A program made the position numbers and the translations under genes. Source: Rhizorhabdus wittichii RW1 (GTDB lineage Bacteria; Pseudomonadota; Alphaproteobacteria; Sphingomonadales; Sphingomonadaceae). Taken from it: a stretch of 64,000 nt of DNA. Under the pieces are notes generated by a model that worked only from the letters and a program-made list of their open reading frames with translations, was not told where the DNA came from and did not search any database. The stretch is taken from the NCBI GenBank assembly GCA_000016765.1, contig CP000699.1:4095501-4159500 (forward strand), written 5' to 3'. Positions 9,215 through 17,698 of the stretch are shown here, piece by piece (position 1 is the stretch's first letter; every line of letters starts with the position of its first letter).

Positions 9215-9291
9215 CCTGCGTCTCCTATGATGGCCGGTGTCCGGGGACGAAGCGGCCGATCCGATGTCCCCAGCCTATCAATGACGCGCGA

Positions 9292-9666
9292 TCACAAGAT
9301 CCGGGCGAAGGTTGCAGCCGATCCCCGTGCGCGCGACCCCGCGCCTTTCACGCCGGGCTGCACGTCCTTCGCGGAAATGCCCGACAAGGCGCAGAGCAGC
9401 TTTGCCGTGCTTTCCAGCGCATCCGGCGCGAGGCTGTAGAAGACCAGCTTAGCATCGCGGCGCGTCTGCACCAGCTCCGCTTTGCGCAGGATGGCAAGCT
9501 GTTGCGACAGGCCCGGTTGGCCGATGCCGGTCATGGTTTCGAGTTCACCGACTGACTTCTCGCCATTCTCGAGCAGCGTCCGCATGAGCTTTAGCCGCAC
9601 GTCATGCCCGAGCGCCTTCAGAATGTCGGTGATCGCATCGAGTTCGCTATCGGTGAATGTCGTCAC
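9292..9666 (-). CDS. ArsR-family transcriptional regulator (BigR/SqrR-like, single Cys)
   Basis: 124 residues with a winged helix-turn-helix: ALGHDVRLKLMRTLL, then SVGELETMTGIGQPGLSQQLAILRKAELV and the wing RRDAKLVFYSLA. The closest pattern I know is the BigR/SqrR group that senses persulfide through two cysteines. Here only Cys92 is present; the proximal position before the ENGEKSVGEL segment reads LMRT. The gene overlaps the peroxiredoxin upstream by four bases, so the pair is one operon. Its neighbours (persulfide dioxygenase, TauE/SafE, peroxiredoxins) match BigR-type regulons. How a one-cysteine version senses its signal is open. Confidence 0.87.
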   Translation of the reverse strand: MTTFTDSELDAITDILKALGHDVRLKLMRTLLENGEKSVGELETMTGIGQPGLSQQLAILRKAELVQTRRDAKLVFYSLAPDALESTAKLLCALSGISAKDVQPGVKGAGSRARGSAATFARIL

Positions 9667-10328
9667 TTGCCTGCCTTTTTGTGCTTGTCGGGCCGCGTCC
9701 GGTGGAACCAGCAGGCATCGCCTGCCGCATCGAGCGCGGAATCCTGATCCTGATAGGGCGGGAGCAGCACGTCATCGCCAGGGCGCCAGCCTTCGGGCGT
9801 GACCACATTGTCGCTGTCGACCATTTGTAGCGCGGCGACGACGCGCAGCAGCTCCTCTACCGAGCGGCCAATAGTGGCGGGATAGCAGAGCTTGGCGCGA
9901 ACGATGCCGTCGGGGTCGATGAAGAAGGTCGCACGGAGCGTCGCCGCGTCGGGCGCATCGTCGGCGATCATTCCGTAAGCACGGCCGATGACCATCGAGG
10001 GATCTTCGACTATCGGAAAACCAACCGTGACACCGAAATGCTCATGGATCGCCCGTATCCATCCGAGGTGCGAATAGAGGCTGTCGACCGAGATCGCGAC
10101 AAGCGCGCAGTTGAGCGCTTTGAACCGCTCCCCGGCGCGCGAGAGCGCGACGAATTCACTGGTGCAGACGGGCGTGAAGTCCGCAGGGTGGGAGAACAGC
10201 AACACCCAGCGGCCGCGATAGTCGGACAGGCTCATTTCGCCCAGGGTCGTGCGCGCCTGAAAATTGGGCGCGGCATCGCCGATCTGGACCGGCGAACAGA
10301 CGCCACTCTCATTTGCGCTGGGATTCAA
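9663..10328 (-). CDS. Peroxiredoxin (AhpC/TSA, Prx6-like)
   Basis: 221 residues. The peroxidatic cysteine is Cys55 in HPADFTPVCTSEF, followed by the Prx6-type DSLYSHLGWIRAI segment and a C-terminal extension. It reduces hydrogen peroxide or organic or sulfur hydroperoxides. Other cysteines (Cys11, the ones in ALNC, LCYP and DACWF) exist, so a resolving role for one of them is possible. The start is a TTG at 10328 preceded by AGGAGTAGG. It is cotranscribed with the ArsR gene and divergent from trxC, whose product could recycle it. It is a paralogue of the peroxiredoxin at 11088-11732. Confidence 0.92.
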   Translation of the reverse strand: MNPSANESGVCSPVQIGDAAPNFQARTTLGEMSLSDYRGRWVLLFSHPADFTPVCTSEFVALSRAGERFKALNCALVAISVDSLYSHLGWIRAIHEHFGVTVGFPIVEDPSMVIGRAYGMIADDAPDAATLRATFFIDPDGIVRAKLCYPATIGRSVEELLRVVAALQMVDSDNVVTPEGWRPGDDVLLPPYQDQDSALDAAGDACWFHRTRPDKHKKAGK

Positions 10329-10434
10329 ATTTCCTACTCCTGAAGGGAGGCAAGTCTTGAACCCCCTTTCTTACACGGTTACATCATGCGGGTAAACGAT
10401 TAAGCAGCGATAGCGTTCCATAGGAGATGTCCGC

Positions 10435-10878
10435 ATGTCCGAGTCCCAGCTTGTGGTTTGCCCGGTCTGTGCGAGCATCAACCGGGTTCCGGCTGCGAAG
10501 ATCGGCGCTGCGCCCAATTGCGGGCGATGCTCGATGCCGCTGTTCCAGGGCCAGCCTGTCGATGTCGATGCCACCGCCTTCGACCGCCATGTGGGGCGCG
10601 GAAGTCTGCCTGTTCTCGTGGATTTCTGGGCGAGCTGGTGCGGGCCGTGCCGCGCGATGGCCCCGGCGTTCAAGGCGGCCGCCGCCGAACTGGAACCGCA
10701 TGTCCGTCTGCTGAAGGTCGATACCGAGGCCGAGCAGGGCATATCGGGGCGCTACCGCATCCAGTCGATCCCGACGCTGATACTCTTCAAGGGCGGCCGC
10801 GAGATCGCACGTCAGGCCGGGGCGATGGACCGCGCCCGACTCGTCGCATGGGTAAGACAGGCTCTCGCCGCCGCCTGA
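10435..10878 (+). CDS. trxC: Thioredoxin TrxC (thioredoxin 2) with N-terminal zinc finger
   Basis: 147 residues. The N-terminus has two Cys pairs, CPVC near residues 9-12 and CGRC near 29-32, which form the zinc finger of thioredoxin 2. The thioredoxin fold follows with active site WASWCGPCR near 64-72 and SIPTLILFKGG. TrxC reduces protein disulfides in the cytosol and is often induced by oxidative stress. The ATG at 10435 has a TAGGAGAT ribosome site. It is divergent from one peroxiredoxin and upstream of another, suggesting it is their electron donor. Confidence 0.93.
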   Translation: MSESQLVVCPVCASINRVPAAKIGAAPNCGRCSMPLFQGQPVDVDATAFDRHVGRGSLPVLVDFWASWCGPCRAMAPAFKAAAAELEPHVRLLKVDTEAEQGISGRYRIQSIPTLILFKGGREIARQAGAMDRARLVAWVRQALAAA

Positions 10879-11016
10879 TTCGGGCCGCGATCACCCTATA
10901 AATTAGATTAAATGATGCTTTGAAGCGTTTGCGCGCCCGCTTTTGCGCGCCGCGAATCCGGCCTTTGCCGCCGCTTTCGGAAAAGATTGAAAAATCCGAT
11001 CAGAGGAATTAGGTTT

Positions 11017-11032
11017 ATCGTGTTCTCACGAT
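11017..11032. promoter_or_regulatory. Inverted repeat ATCGTG-TTCT-CACGAT upstream of the second peroxiredoxin
   Basis: A perfect 6-bp inverted repeat with a 4-base spacer lies 56 bases before the peroxiredoxin ATG at 11088, in the 209-base gap after trxC. The spacing suits an operator or a small transcript hairpin. It does not resemble the ArsR sites I know. The rest of the gap shows nothing I can name. Confidence 0.3.
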
Positions 11033-11087
11033 TAATAGAAATGTGTATCTAATGTCTGTCGCCCACTCACTCACAGGAGACGATAAA

Positions 11088-11732
11088 ATGACAGACGTGG
11101 CCGCCCCCTCCATGCCCCGGATCAACGAACCGGCGCCGGCCTTCAAGGCAAAGACCACCCACGGCGAACGCTCGCTCGACGATTACAAGGGCAAGTGGCT
11201 GGTCCTCTTCTCCCACCCCGCGGACTTCACCCCGGTCTGCACGACCGAGTTCATGGGCTTCGCGAAGGCGGCCGATCGCTTCAAGGCGCTCAATTGCGAG
11301 CTGCTGGGCCTCTCCATCGACTCCGTGCATTCGCACATCGCCTGGATGCGCAGCATCGAGGAGAAGTTCGGCGTCGAGATCACCTTCCCGATCATCGACG
11401 ACCTGTCGATGAACGTCGCCAGGGCCTTCGGCATGATCCATCCCGGCGCGTCGGACACCTCCGCCGTGCGGGCGACCTTCCTGATCGACCCCGAAGGCGT
11501 CATCCGGGCAATGGTCTATTACCCGATGTCGAACGGCCGCTCGGTCGACGAGTTCGTCCGCCTGCTGACCGCGCTTCAGACGTCCGACGCGAACAAGGTC
11601 GCGACGCCCGAAAACTGGCAGCCCGGTGAACCCGTGATCGTGCCGCCGCCCGCGACCGCCGAGGCCGCCAAGGCGCGCAAGGACGAGGGCTACGACTACA
11701 CCGACTGGTATTTCAGCAAGAAGACACTCTGA
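11088..11732 (+). CDS. Peroxiredoxin (AhpC/TSA, Prx6-like)
   Basis: 214 residues. The peroxidatic Cys51 sits in HPADFTPVCTTEF, followed by LSIDSVHSHIAWMRSIEEKFG and FLIDPEGVIRAM, the Prx6-class pattern. I chose the ATG at 11088, which has ACAGGAGA upstream, over an in-frame ATG at 11043 without a ribosome site. It is the first gene of a unit continuing to persulfide dioxygenase and TauE/SafE. Together with the divergent peroxiredoxin it gives the region two related peroxidases around a thioredoxin gene. Likely substrates are peroxide and, from context, sulfur-derived oxidants. Confidence 0.94.
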   Translation: MTDVAAPSMPRINEPAPAFKAKTTHGERSLDDYKGKWLVLFSHPADFTPVCTTEFMGFAKAADRFKALNCELLGLSIDSVHSHIAWMRSIEEKFGVEITFPIIDDLSMNVARAFGMIHPGASDTSAVRATFLIDPEGVIRAMVYYPMSNGRSVDEFVRLLTALQTSDANKVATPENWQPGEPVIVPPPATAEAAKARKDEGYDYTDWYFSKKTL

Positions 11733-11741
11733 GCCGGTCGG

Positions 11742-11781
11742 GCCGGCTTCGCGCGCCCCTCCCCCTTAGCGCGAAGCCGGC
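11742..11781 (+). repeat. Perfect 13-bp stem-loop between peroxiredoxin and persulfide dioxygenase
   Basis: The 13-base arm beginning GCCGGCTTC (11742-11754) pairs exactly with 11769-11781, leaving a 14-base C/T-rich loop. There is no T-run, so a simple intrinsic terminator is unlikely. It lies between two cotranscribed genes and may set transcript processing or stability so that the peroxiredoxin is made in excess of the dioxygenase. Confidence 0.55.
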
Positions 11782-11812
11782 ACACCCGCTTATCGAATGA
11801 AAGGACAAGGCC

Positions 11813-12733
11813 ATGACCGATCCGCAAATCCGTGAAGCCGCCCGCATTGTCGAGGCCGCGAGCAATGCGCGGCCCGCGGTCATCCGCAGCTTCTTCGACG
11901 AGGACACGTTCACCGTGACCCACGTCATCTCCGATCCCGCGACCGCCAAGGCTGCGATCATCGACAGCGTGCTCGATTTCGAGCCGGCTTCGGGGCGCAC
12001 GTCCTTCGCGTCGGCTGACAAGGTGATCGACTATATCCATAGCGAAGGTCTTGAGGTCGAATGGCTGCTCGAGACGCACGCTCATGCCGACCATCTCTCA
12101 GCCGCGCCCTATCTTCAGGAGAAGTTGGGAGGCACGCTCGCGATCGGCCGTCATATCCTCACGGTGCAGGAGGTGTTCGGCAAGATCTTCAACGAGGGCA
12201 CGCGTTTCGCCCGCGACGGCTCGCAGTTCGACCGCCTGTTCGATGACGGCGACCGCTTCAAGGTCGGGTCGATCGAGGCGATCGCGTTGCATGTTCCCGG
12301 CCACACCCCCGCCGACATGACCTATGTGATCGGCGATGCGGCGTTCATCGGCGACACGCTGTTCATGCCCGACTATGGCACGGCCCGCGCGGACTTCCCC
12401 GGTGGAGACGCCCGCACGCTTTTCCGGTCCATCCGGCGCCTGCTCTCGCTGCCCGATCAGACGGGCTTGCATCTCTGCCACGACTACAAGGCCCCTGGGC
12501 GCGACACCTATGCCTGGGAGACGTCGGTGGGAGAGGAGCGCGAACATAATGTCCATGTCCGCGATGGAGTGAGCGAGGACCAGTTCGTGGCCATGCGCGA
12601 GACGCGGGACGCGACGCTCGGAATGCCCCGGCTGATCCTGCCGTCCATTCAGGTCAACATGCGCGGCGGTCACATGCCGGAGCCGGAAGACAACGGCACC
12701 AGCTATCTGAAGCTCCCGGTCAACACGCTGTAA
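11813..12733 (+). CDS. Persulfide dioxygenase, metallo-beta-lactamase fold (Blh/ETHE1-like)
   Basis: 306 residues. The metal-binding motif THAHADH spans residues 88-94, followed by HVPGHTPADM and GDTLFMPDYGTARADFPGG, the Blh-type persulfide dioxygenase pattern. The enzyme oxidises glutathione persulfide to sulfite with O2 and a mononuclear iron. It is followed by a TauE/SafE-type exporter, which can remove sulfite, and preceded by a peroxiredoxin. In Agrobacterium and Xylella the same pair is controlled by BigR, and a BigR-like ArsR gene lies 2 kb away. The ATG at 11813 follows GAAAGGACAAGG. Confidence 0.93.
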   Translation: MTDPQIREAARIVEAASNARPAVIRSFFDEDTFTVTHVISDPATAKAAIIDSVLDFEPASGRTSFASADKVIDYIHSEGLEVEWLLETHAHADHLSAAPYLQEKLGGTLAIGRHILTVQEVFGKIFNEGTRFARDGSQFDRLFDDGDRFKVGSIEAIALHVPGHTPADMTYVIGDAAFIGDTLFMPDYGTARADFPGGDARTLFRSIRRLLSLPDQTGLHLCHDYKAPGRDTYAWETSVGEEREHNVHVRDGVSEDQFVAMRETRDATLGMPRLILPSIQVNMRGGHMPEPEDNGTSYLKLPVNTL

Positions 12734-12737
12734 GGCC

Positions 12738-13526
12738 ATGACGCTCGAACCTGTCCAATATCTGCTCGGAGCCGGATCGGGTTCGCTCGTCGGCTTCACG
12801 CTCGGCCTCGTGGGGGGCGGCGGGTCGATCCTCGCCGTCCCCCTCATGGTCTATCTCGTCGGCGTCGCCTCGCCCCATGTCGCGATCGGCACCAGCGCGC
12901 TCGCGGTTGCCGCCAATGCCGGCGCCAATCTCGTTCCCCATGCCCGTCAGCGCACGATCAAGTGGCGCTGCGCGGGCATGTTCGCCGCCGCCGGCGTCGC
13001 GGGGGCCTATGCCGGATCGACGCTCGGCAAGGCCTTCGACGGCCAGAAGCTGCTGTTCCTGTTCGCGCTGTTGATGATCCTGGTCGGCGCACTCATGCTG
13101 AAGAAGCGCGGCGATCCCGGCAATCCCGATGTCCAGTGCCGCCGTGAGAACGCGCCCAAGGTGATTGGCTATGGCAGCGCCACCGGCCTGTTCTCCGGTT
13201 TCTTCGGCATCGGCGGGGGCTTCCTGATCGTTCCGGGGCTGATGGCTTCGACGGGGATGCCGATGCGCAATGCCGTCGGATCGTCGTTGGTCGCGGTAAC
13301 GGCCTTCGGTCTTACGGCCGCGCTCAACTATGCCTTTTCCGGGCTGGTCGATTGGGGACTTGCCGCGGTGTTCATCGGCGGCGGCATCGTCGGCGGTATC
13401 GCCGGCGCAGCACTTTCGCACCGGCTGTCGGGTCACAAGGGCGCGCTCAATACGATCTTCGCCCTGCTGATCTTCGTGGTCGCCGCCTACATGCTGTGGC
13501 GCAGCGCGGCCGCAATCTGGAACTGA
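12738..13526 (+). CDS. TauE/SafE-family sulfite/anion exporter
   Basis: 262 residues with about eight hydrophobic helices and two copies of the family's Gly-rich motif: LGLVGGGGSILAVPL near residues 28-42 and SGFFGIGGGFLIVPG near 154-168, which mark the internal duplication. TauE/SafE proteins export sulfite, sulfoacetate or related anions. The ATG lies four bases after the persulfide dioxygenase stop, a clear operon. The likely job is to expel sulfite produced by persulfide oxidation. Confidence 0.9.
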   Translation: MTLEPVQYLLGAGSGSLVGFTLGLVGGGGSILAVPLMVYLVGVASPHVAIGTSALAVAANAGANLVPHARQRTIKWRCAGMFAAAGVAGAYAGSTLGKAFDGQKLLFLFALLMILVGALMLKKRGDPGNPDVQCRRENAPKVIGYGSATGLFSGFFGIGGGFLIVPGLMASTGMPMRNAVGSSLVAVTAFGLTAALNYAFSGLVDWGLAAVFIGGGIVGGIAGAALSHRLSGHKGALNTIFALLIFVVAAYMLWRSAAAIWN

Positions 13527-13555
13527 TTTTTCGCAACTATGATGGGAGGACTTTG

Positions 13556-14416
13556 ATGGACGATGCTGGCGAGAATCTGGACAGCCTTGCCGCGCATGAT
13601 TGGGCAGGCCAGGCAGGCACGCGCTGGCTCGCCCAGCTCGACCGTTTCGAGGGCATGATCGAGCCGATCGGCAAGGCGCTGCTCGCCCAGGCCGCCTATA
13701 CCGCCAGCGAAACGGTGGTCGACGTTGGGTGCGGCGGAGGCTGGACGACCCGGCAGATCGCCGCGGCCGTCGGGAATACCGGATTTGCGCTGGGCCTCGA
13801 CATATCGGCCGATCTCGTGGCGGCCGCGAGCGAACGGGCAACGCGCGCAGGCCTCGCCAATATCCGCTTCGAGCAAGGCGATGCGGCGATAGCCATGCCG
13901 GAGGAAGCGCCGTTCGATCGGCTGTTCTCGCGCTTCGGCTCGATGTTCTTCGCCCAGCCATACCCTGCCTTCGCCAATCTGCGCCGGATGCTCCGCGAAG
14001 GCGGGCGGCTCGACATTGCGGTCTGGGCGCCGGTCGCCGAGAATCCCTGGCAGCGCAGCATCATGGGAGTCATCAGCGAGCAAATCGACTTGCCGACGCC
14101 TCAGCCGCGTGCGCCGGGGCCATTCGCGCTGGCCGAACAGGACTATGTGATCGACCTTCTGCAAAGCGCGGGATTCTCCGACATCAAGTTCGATGTCTGG
14201 ACCGGCGATCAGCGCATTGGCGGACCCGGCAGCGATGCCGAGAGCGCCGCGCGTTTCGTGCTGGACGGAATGCACATCGGCGATCTCGTTCGGCCGAGCG
14301 GCGCAGAGGTGCGTGAGGCCATTCAGCGGGATCTTGCCGCGCTGTTCGAGCGCAACCGCGACGATGACGGCGTTCGCATGGGCGCCAAGGCCTGGCTGGT
14401 AAGCGCCAGCGCGTGA
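13556..14416 (+). CDS. Class I SAM-dependent methyltransferase
   Basis: 286 residues. Motif I is VVDVGCGGGWTTRQIA near residues 53-68, then the acidic LGLDISADLV, then FEQGDAAIAMP and RMLREGGRLDIAVWAP, the standard class I Rossmann order. The ATG at 13556 has GGGAGGA seven bases upstream; an upstream in-frame extension overlapping the exporter gene has no ribosome site. It starts 29 bases after the TauE/SafE gene, so it probably belongs to that operon. Some class I methyltransferases methylate sulfide, thiols or arsenite. The substrate here is not readable. Confidence 0.88.
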   Translation: MDDAGENLDSLAAHDWAGQAGTRWLAQLDRFEGMIEPIGKALLAQAAYTASETVVDVGCGGGWTTRQIAAAVGNTGFALGLDISADLVAAASERATRAGLANIRFEQGDAAIAMPEEAPFDRLFSRFGSMFFAQPYPAFANLRRMLREGGRLDIAVWAPVAENPWQRSIMGVISEQIDLPTPQPRAPGPFALAEQDYVIDLLQSAGFSDIKFDVWTGDQRIGGPGSDAESAARFVLDGMHIGDLVRPSGAEVREAIQRDLAALFERNRDDDGVRMGAKAWLVSASA

Positions 14417-14443
14417 TCGGCATATCTGGGGGAGGACGACATA

Positions 14444-14692
14444 ATGGATAGAAAGAAACTGTCGCTGCGACTGAAAGCGGGCGACGCGGGCAATGAGGCA
14501 ATCCTGACCGATGAAATCATGACCGCGCAGGCGCTTCTCGAAGAACATGGGCCGCGAGCCGGACAAGTGCTTGTCGACGAAGCACAGGCCGCCATCAAGG
14601 CCGGGGACGACAGCCGCGTATCCTATCTGGAAAGGGTGCGTGTCGCCATGTTGACGATCGAGGACGTGCCGCCCGCTCAGCGCCCTCAATGA
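14444..14692 (+). CDS. Small hypothetical protein, last gene of the persulfide operon
   Basis: 82 residues, not recognised. It is charged and probably helical, without Cys, signal peptide or membrane segment. The ATG at 14444 has GGGGGAGGACG upstream, which supports translation. It lies 27 bases after the methyltransferase on the same strand. Its last seven bases overlap the 3' end of the convergent tonB gene. Confidence 0.65.
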   Translation: MDRKKLSLRLKAGDAGNEAILTDEIMTAQALLEEHGPRAGQVLVDEAQAAIKAGDDSRVSYLERVRVAMLTIEDVPPAQRPQ

Positions 14693-15402
14693 AAGCTGAA
14701 GGGGATCGTGAAGACGAGCTGGTCCCCTTCCACCGTCGCGGGAGGCGGTGGAAAGGGACCAGCATTGCGGACCGTCCGGAGCGCTAAACGATCCAGCGCC
14801 GCGTTTCCGCTGGATGCCGCAAGCTCGACGGAAATCAGTTCGCCGGCACGACCGACGGCAAAGCGCACCATGGCGACGCCGGACAGGTTTAGCCCCCTGG
14901 GCTTGCGCGCTGAAATTCGTGCCCAGAGCTGACCCTGATAGGACGCGAGCACGCTTTCGGCTTTGCTGTCAGGGGCCGGCGCAGGATCGACGGCAAAATT
15001 GGTCCGCGAAGGCCCGTCGATTGAAGGCATCAAGGGCGTCGGTGGCGACGTCGATGACAGCGGGGCACCCACCGGCGAAGGCGCTGGGGCGGCCGCCTGC
15101 TTCCTCGTTTGCGCTGAAGCGATTGCCATTCCAGATTGCGGATCGGGCGGCCGCTTGATCTCACGCGGCCGAGAAGGCGGCACAGTGGGAGGCGGCGGCG
15201 TTGGCGTGAACAGTGTGAAGCTGCTCACTTCCCGGCGCGACACCGACGACACCAAGCCTGAAAGATTGGCGTCCAGAGCTACCAGCAAAGCCAGGCAGCA
15301 CGTTGCAGCAGCCAGACCCGCGCCCAAACGCTGCGACAAGGCGGGGGACAGGCCATCGCCTGTCCCCCGCCCCTGCATCAAGGATTTTCGTTCCGAACGC
15401 AT
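14686..15402 (-). CDS. TonB-family energy transducer for the copper receptor
   Basis: 238 residues: an N-terminal membrane anchor (about 24-46), a Pro-rich periplasmic spacer (TPTPPPPTVPPSRP and more), and a C-terminal TonB domain from about 155 with LNLSGVAMVRFAVGRAGELISVELAASSG. TonB proteins pass inner-membrane energy to outer-membrane receptors. It starts five bases after the stop of the receptor gene upstream, so it is a dedicated partner. No exbB or exbD lies next to it, so it must use complexes encoded elsewhere. Confidence 0.88.
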   Translation of the reverse strand: MRSERKSLMQGRGTGDGLSPALSQRLGAGLAAATCCLALLVALDANLSGLVSSVSRREVSSFTLFTPTPPPPTVPPSRPREIKRPPDPQSGMAIASAQTRKQAAAPAPSPVGAPLSSTSPPTPLMPSIDGPSRTNFAVDPAPAPDSKAESVLASYQGQLWARISARKPRGLNLSGVAMVRFAVGRAGELISVELAASSGNAALDRLALRTVRNAGPFPPPPATVEGDQLVFTIPFSFH

Positions 15403-15407
15403 TGTCG

Positions 15408-17633
15408 TCAGAACGAGATCGTGACGCCTGCGTTGACCGACCGCCCCCGGCCCGGGACCGGGCGAAGAACGCCGGTCGCCTTCAGATCCCCGAGCGACAT
15501 CCCGCCGAGCGGAGCATAATAGGCCGCGTCGAACAGATTGTCCGCGCCGAGCGTCAATCGCACATTGTCGATGCGATAGGCCAACTGGACGTCAAGCAGC
15601 GCATAGCTTCCCGTTCGCGGCTCATTGCGGGTCGGATCGACACGATCCTTCTCGCCGACGACGGTCAGGTCAATCCGGGTTTCCAGTCCGCCGATCCTAT
15701 GTTCCAGCCCCAGCGCCGCGTTGAACGGCATCTGGTGATAGAGCGGTCCATGGTCCGCCAGGTTCTCGCCATGCAACCAACTCGCGCGCGCGGTCAGTCG
15801 TGCGCTCCCTGCCGATGAGGACGACCAGAGCGGGACGGCGGCCGACAGGTCGATGCCATAAATCTCCGCCTTCTGGTTGGCGAATTGCAATTGATCGAAA
15901 GCGGTCGGTCTGCCCGCCGTGTCGGTAAAGTCCGCCAGCTTCACGGCGTCGATATAGTCGTCAACATGAGTGAAATAAGGCGCGATCTTCAGCGACCAGC
16001 CATCCTTGCCGCCGCCATGAACCGACAGAGCGGCGCTCAGCGTATCCGCCTTTTCCGGGCGAAGCGCGAGGTTGCCGACATAGCCATTCCCGTCCCCGAA
16101 CCACCCGATCATCCGGCTCGCCATGCCGCCGCGGCCCCAGCTATACCGTTCGTAGATATTCGGCGAACGCACCTTCCGGGCATAGCCGAACTCGATTTCC
16201 GCATGAGGCGACAGCGCATATCGAGCAAGCAACGTGCCGCTCCAATTGCTATCGTGCCGCTTGCGGTCGGCTGCATTGAACGCGGCGGCCGCCATCACGT
16301 CGGCCATCTGCATCATTCCGGTGCCGTAGGGCGCGACCGTCCCCGTATTCATCCAGACCTGATCGTTGCGGATGCCGGCGACCAGCGTGAACCCGCGATC
16401 CCAGCTCTTTTCCCATTCGAGGAATGTGCCGAGACGATCGCGCTTCCCCCCGTTGACGTTGATGAAAGCATTCGGCCCCATCATCATGTTTCCCGCGACG
16501 GGCGGCCAGAAATCGTTGAGCCACTGGTGTTGGAATTCATTGCCGAGACGCAGCGTTCCGGCACCGCCCAGCAGGATTTCGGCCTGGACCGCGTATCCGG
16601 CGCTATGGACTTCGGTGTTCATCGGCATTCCGCCAGTAGCCGTCCCACCCTTATCGGCGAGAAAGTTCATGGCATGGTCGGTGTCGCGCCAACTCGCCCG
16701 CACATCGAGATTGCCCCAATCGAAGACGCCTGCATAGTGCCCGTTCAGGAACCAGGACTTGTTGGACGTCATGTCCATATATTGGTTGGGAAACCCCTCG
16801 TAGGGCGCGAAATGATAGCCGCCCTTCAGCTCGACCAAGCCGCTGCCGACCTGCGCGGCCAGGCTCAGGCTGTGATCGGTCTTTGCATATTCGCTCGATC
16901 GCACGATGCCCAGCGATCCACCGCCCTTGAAATTGTCGGCCTGGGTATAGGAGCCGTTATAGGTCAGGCTGATCTTGTCGCTCGCGGCCGTCATTGAAAG
17001 CGAACCGCCGAAGCCATCGCCATTGCTGCGATAGAAGGCCGAGATTTCACCTGTCAGCAGCGTATCGCCCTGTTTCGCGAAGCGGGGCGGAGCGCTCTCG
17101 ACGCGGATGATCCCGCCGATGCTGTCGCCGCCATAGCTGACCGGCGAGACGCCCGTAATGACGTCGATCGCACCCACGGTCTGCGGATCGGTATAGGACA
17201 GGGGCGGATTCATATCGTTCGGGCAGGCCGAGGCGATCGCCACGCCGTCGACGAGCACGGTCAGGCGCTGCGCCTCCAAGCCGCGGATCACCGGCAGGGT
17301 CGAAAAGCCCCCGGCGCCGAAGCCGCTGACACCTGGCACGCTTTGAAGAATGGCGGCAGTATCACTCGAGCCGGCCTGAAGGTTGCGGAGGCGAGATGAG
17401 GAGATCCTTTCGCCCGATCCCGTCGACGGCGCTTCGCTGGCCGAGTCCACATCGACCTCCGGCAGCACAATGCCATCCTGTGCAAAGGCCGGCGAGAGCG
17501 GGCAGCAGGCCAGCGCTGCGACGAAGGCGGGGGCAGCAATATCGCGTGCCAGGCGGGTCTTGAAAGCGGTAGCGCCGGCAGAAGCACGCGCCACAGGTGC
17601 CGCGCGCCGCGCGGCAAAATGCAAATTCGTCAT
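15408..17633 (-). CDS. TonB-dependent receptor, OprC/NosA-like copper receptor
   Basis: 741 residues from the ATG at 17633, which has AGGA eight bases upstream; a GTG at 17651 would add six residues. It has a signal peptide ending near AFAQD, a plug domain and a beta-barrel ending in Phe. The OprC copper-site pairs are visible: CPNDM (Cys137, Met141) in the plug and HAM (His320, Met322) in the barrel, fitting the CxxxM and HxM motif of Pseudomonas OprC. The next sequence, NPPLSYTDP, also matches that group. It lies between a DUF2946 gene and a tonB gene on the same strand. High-affinity copper uptake or copper-linked signalling is the likely role. Confidence 0.87.
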   Translation of the reverse strand: MTNLHFAARRAAPVARASAGATAFKTRLARDIAAPAFVAALACCPLSPAFAQDGIVLPEVDVDSASEAPSTGSGERISSSRLRNLQAGSSDTAAILQSVPGVSGFGAGGFSTLPVIRGLEAQRLTVLVDGVAIASACPNDMNPPLSYTDPQTVGAIDVITGVSPVSYGGDSIGGIIRVESAPPRFAKQGDTLLTGEISAFYRSNGDGFGGSLSMTAASDKISLTYNGSYTQADNFKGGGSLGIVRSSEYAKTDHSLSLAAQVGSGLVELKGGYHFAPYEGFPNQYMDMTSNKSWFLNGHYAGVFDWGNLDVRASWRDTDHAMNFLADKGGTATGGMPMNTEVHSAGYAVQAEILLGGAGTLRLGNEFQHQWLNDFWPPVAGNMMMGPNAFINVNGGKRDRLGTFLEWEKSWDRGFTLVAGIRNDQVWMNTGTVAPYGTGMMQMADVMAAAAFNAADRKRHDSNWSGTLLARYALSPHAEIEFGYARKVRSPNIYERYSWGRGGMASRMIGWFGDGNGYVGNLALRPEKADTLSAALSVHGGGKDGWSLKIAPYFTHVDDYIDAVKLADFTDTAGRPTAFDQLQFANQKAEIYGIDLSAAVPLWSSSSAGSARLTARASWLHGENLADHGPLYHQMPFNAALGLEHRIGGLETRIDLTVVGEKDRVDPTRNEPRTGSYALLDVQLAYRIDNVRLTLGADNLFDAAYYAPLGGMSLGDLKATGVLRPVPGRGRSVNAGVTISF

Positions 17634-17698
17634 GTCGGAATCCTGATTCACATGGGACGCCCGATTGGGCGCCGTTCAACGCGGAAATGTTGAGTGAA

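Noticed and set aside
13352-13555. Longer methyltransferase N-terminus
   Set aside because: It overlaps the TauE/SafE gene in another frame and has no ribosome site; the ATG at 13556 has one.
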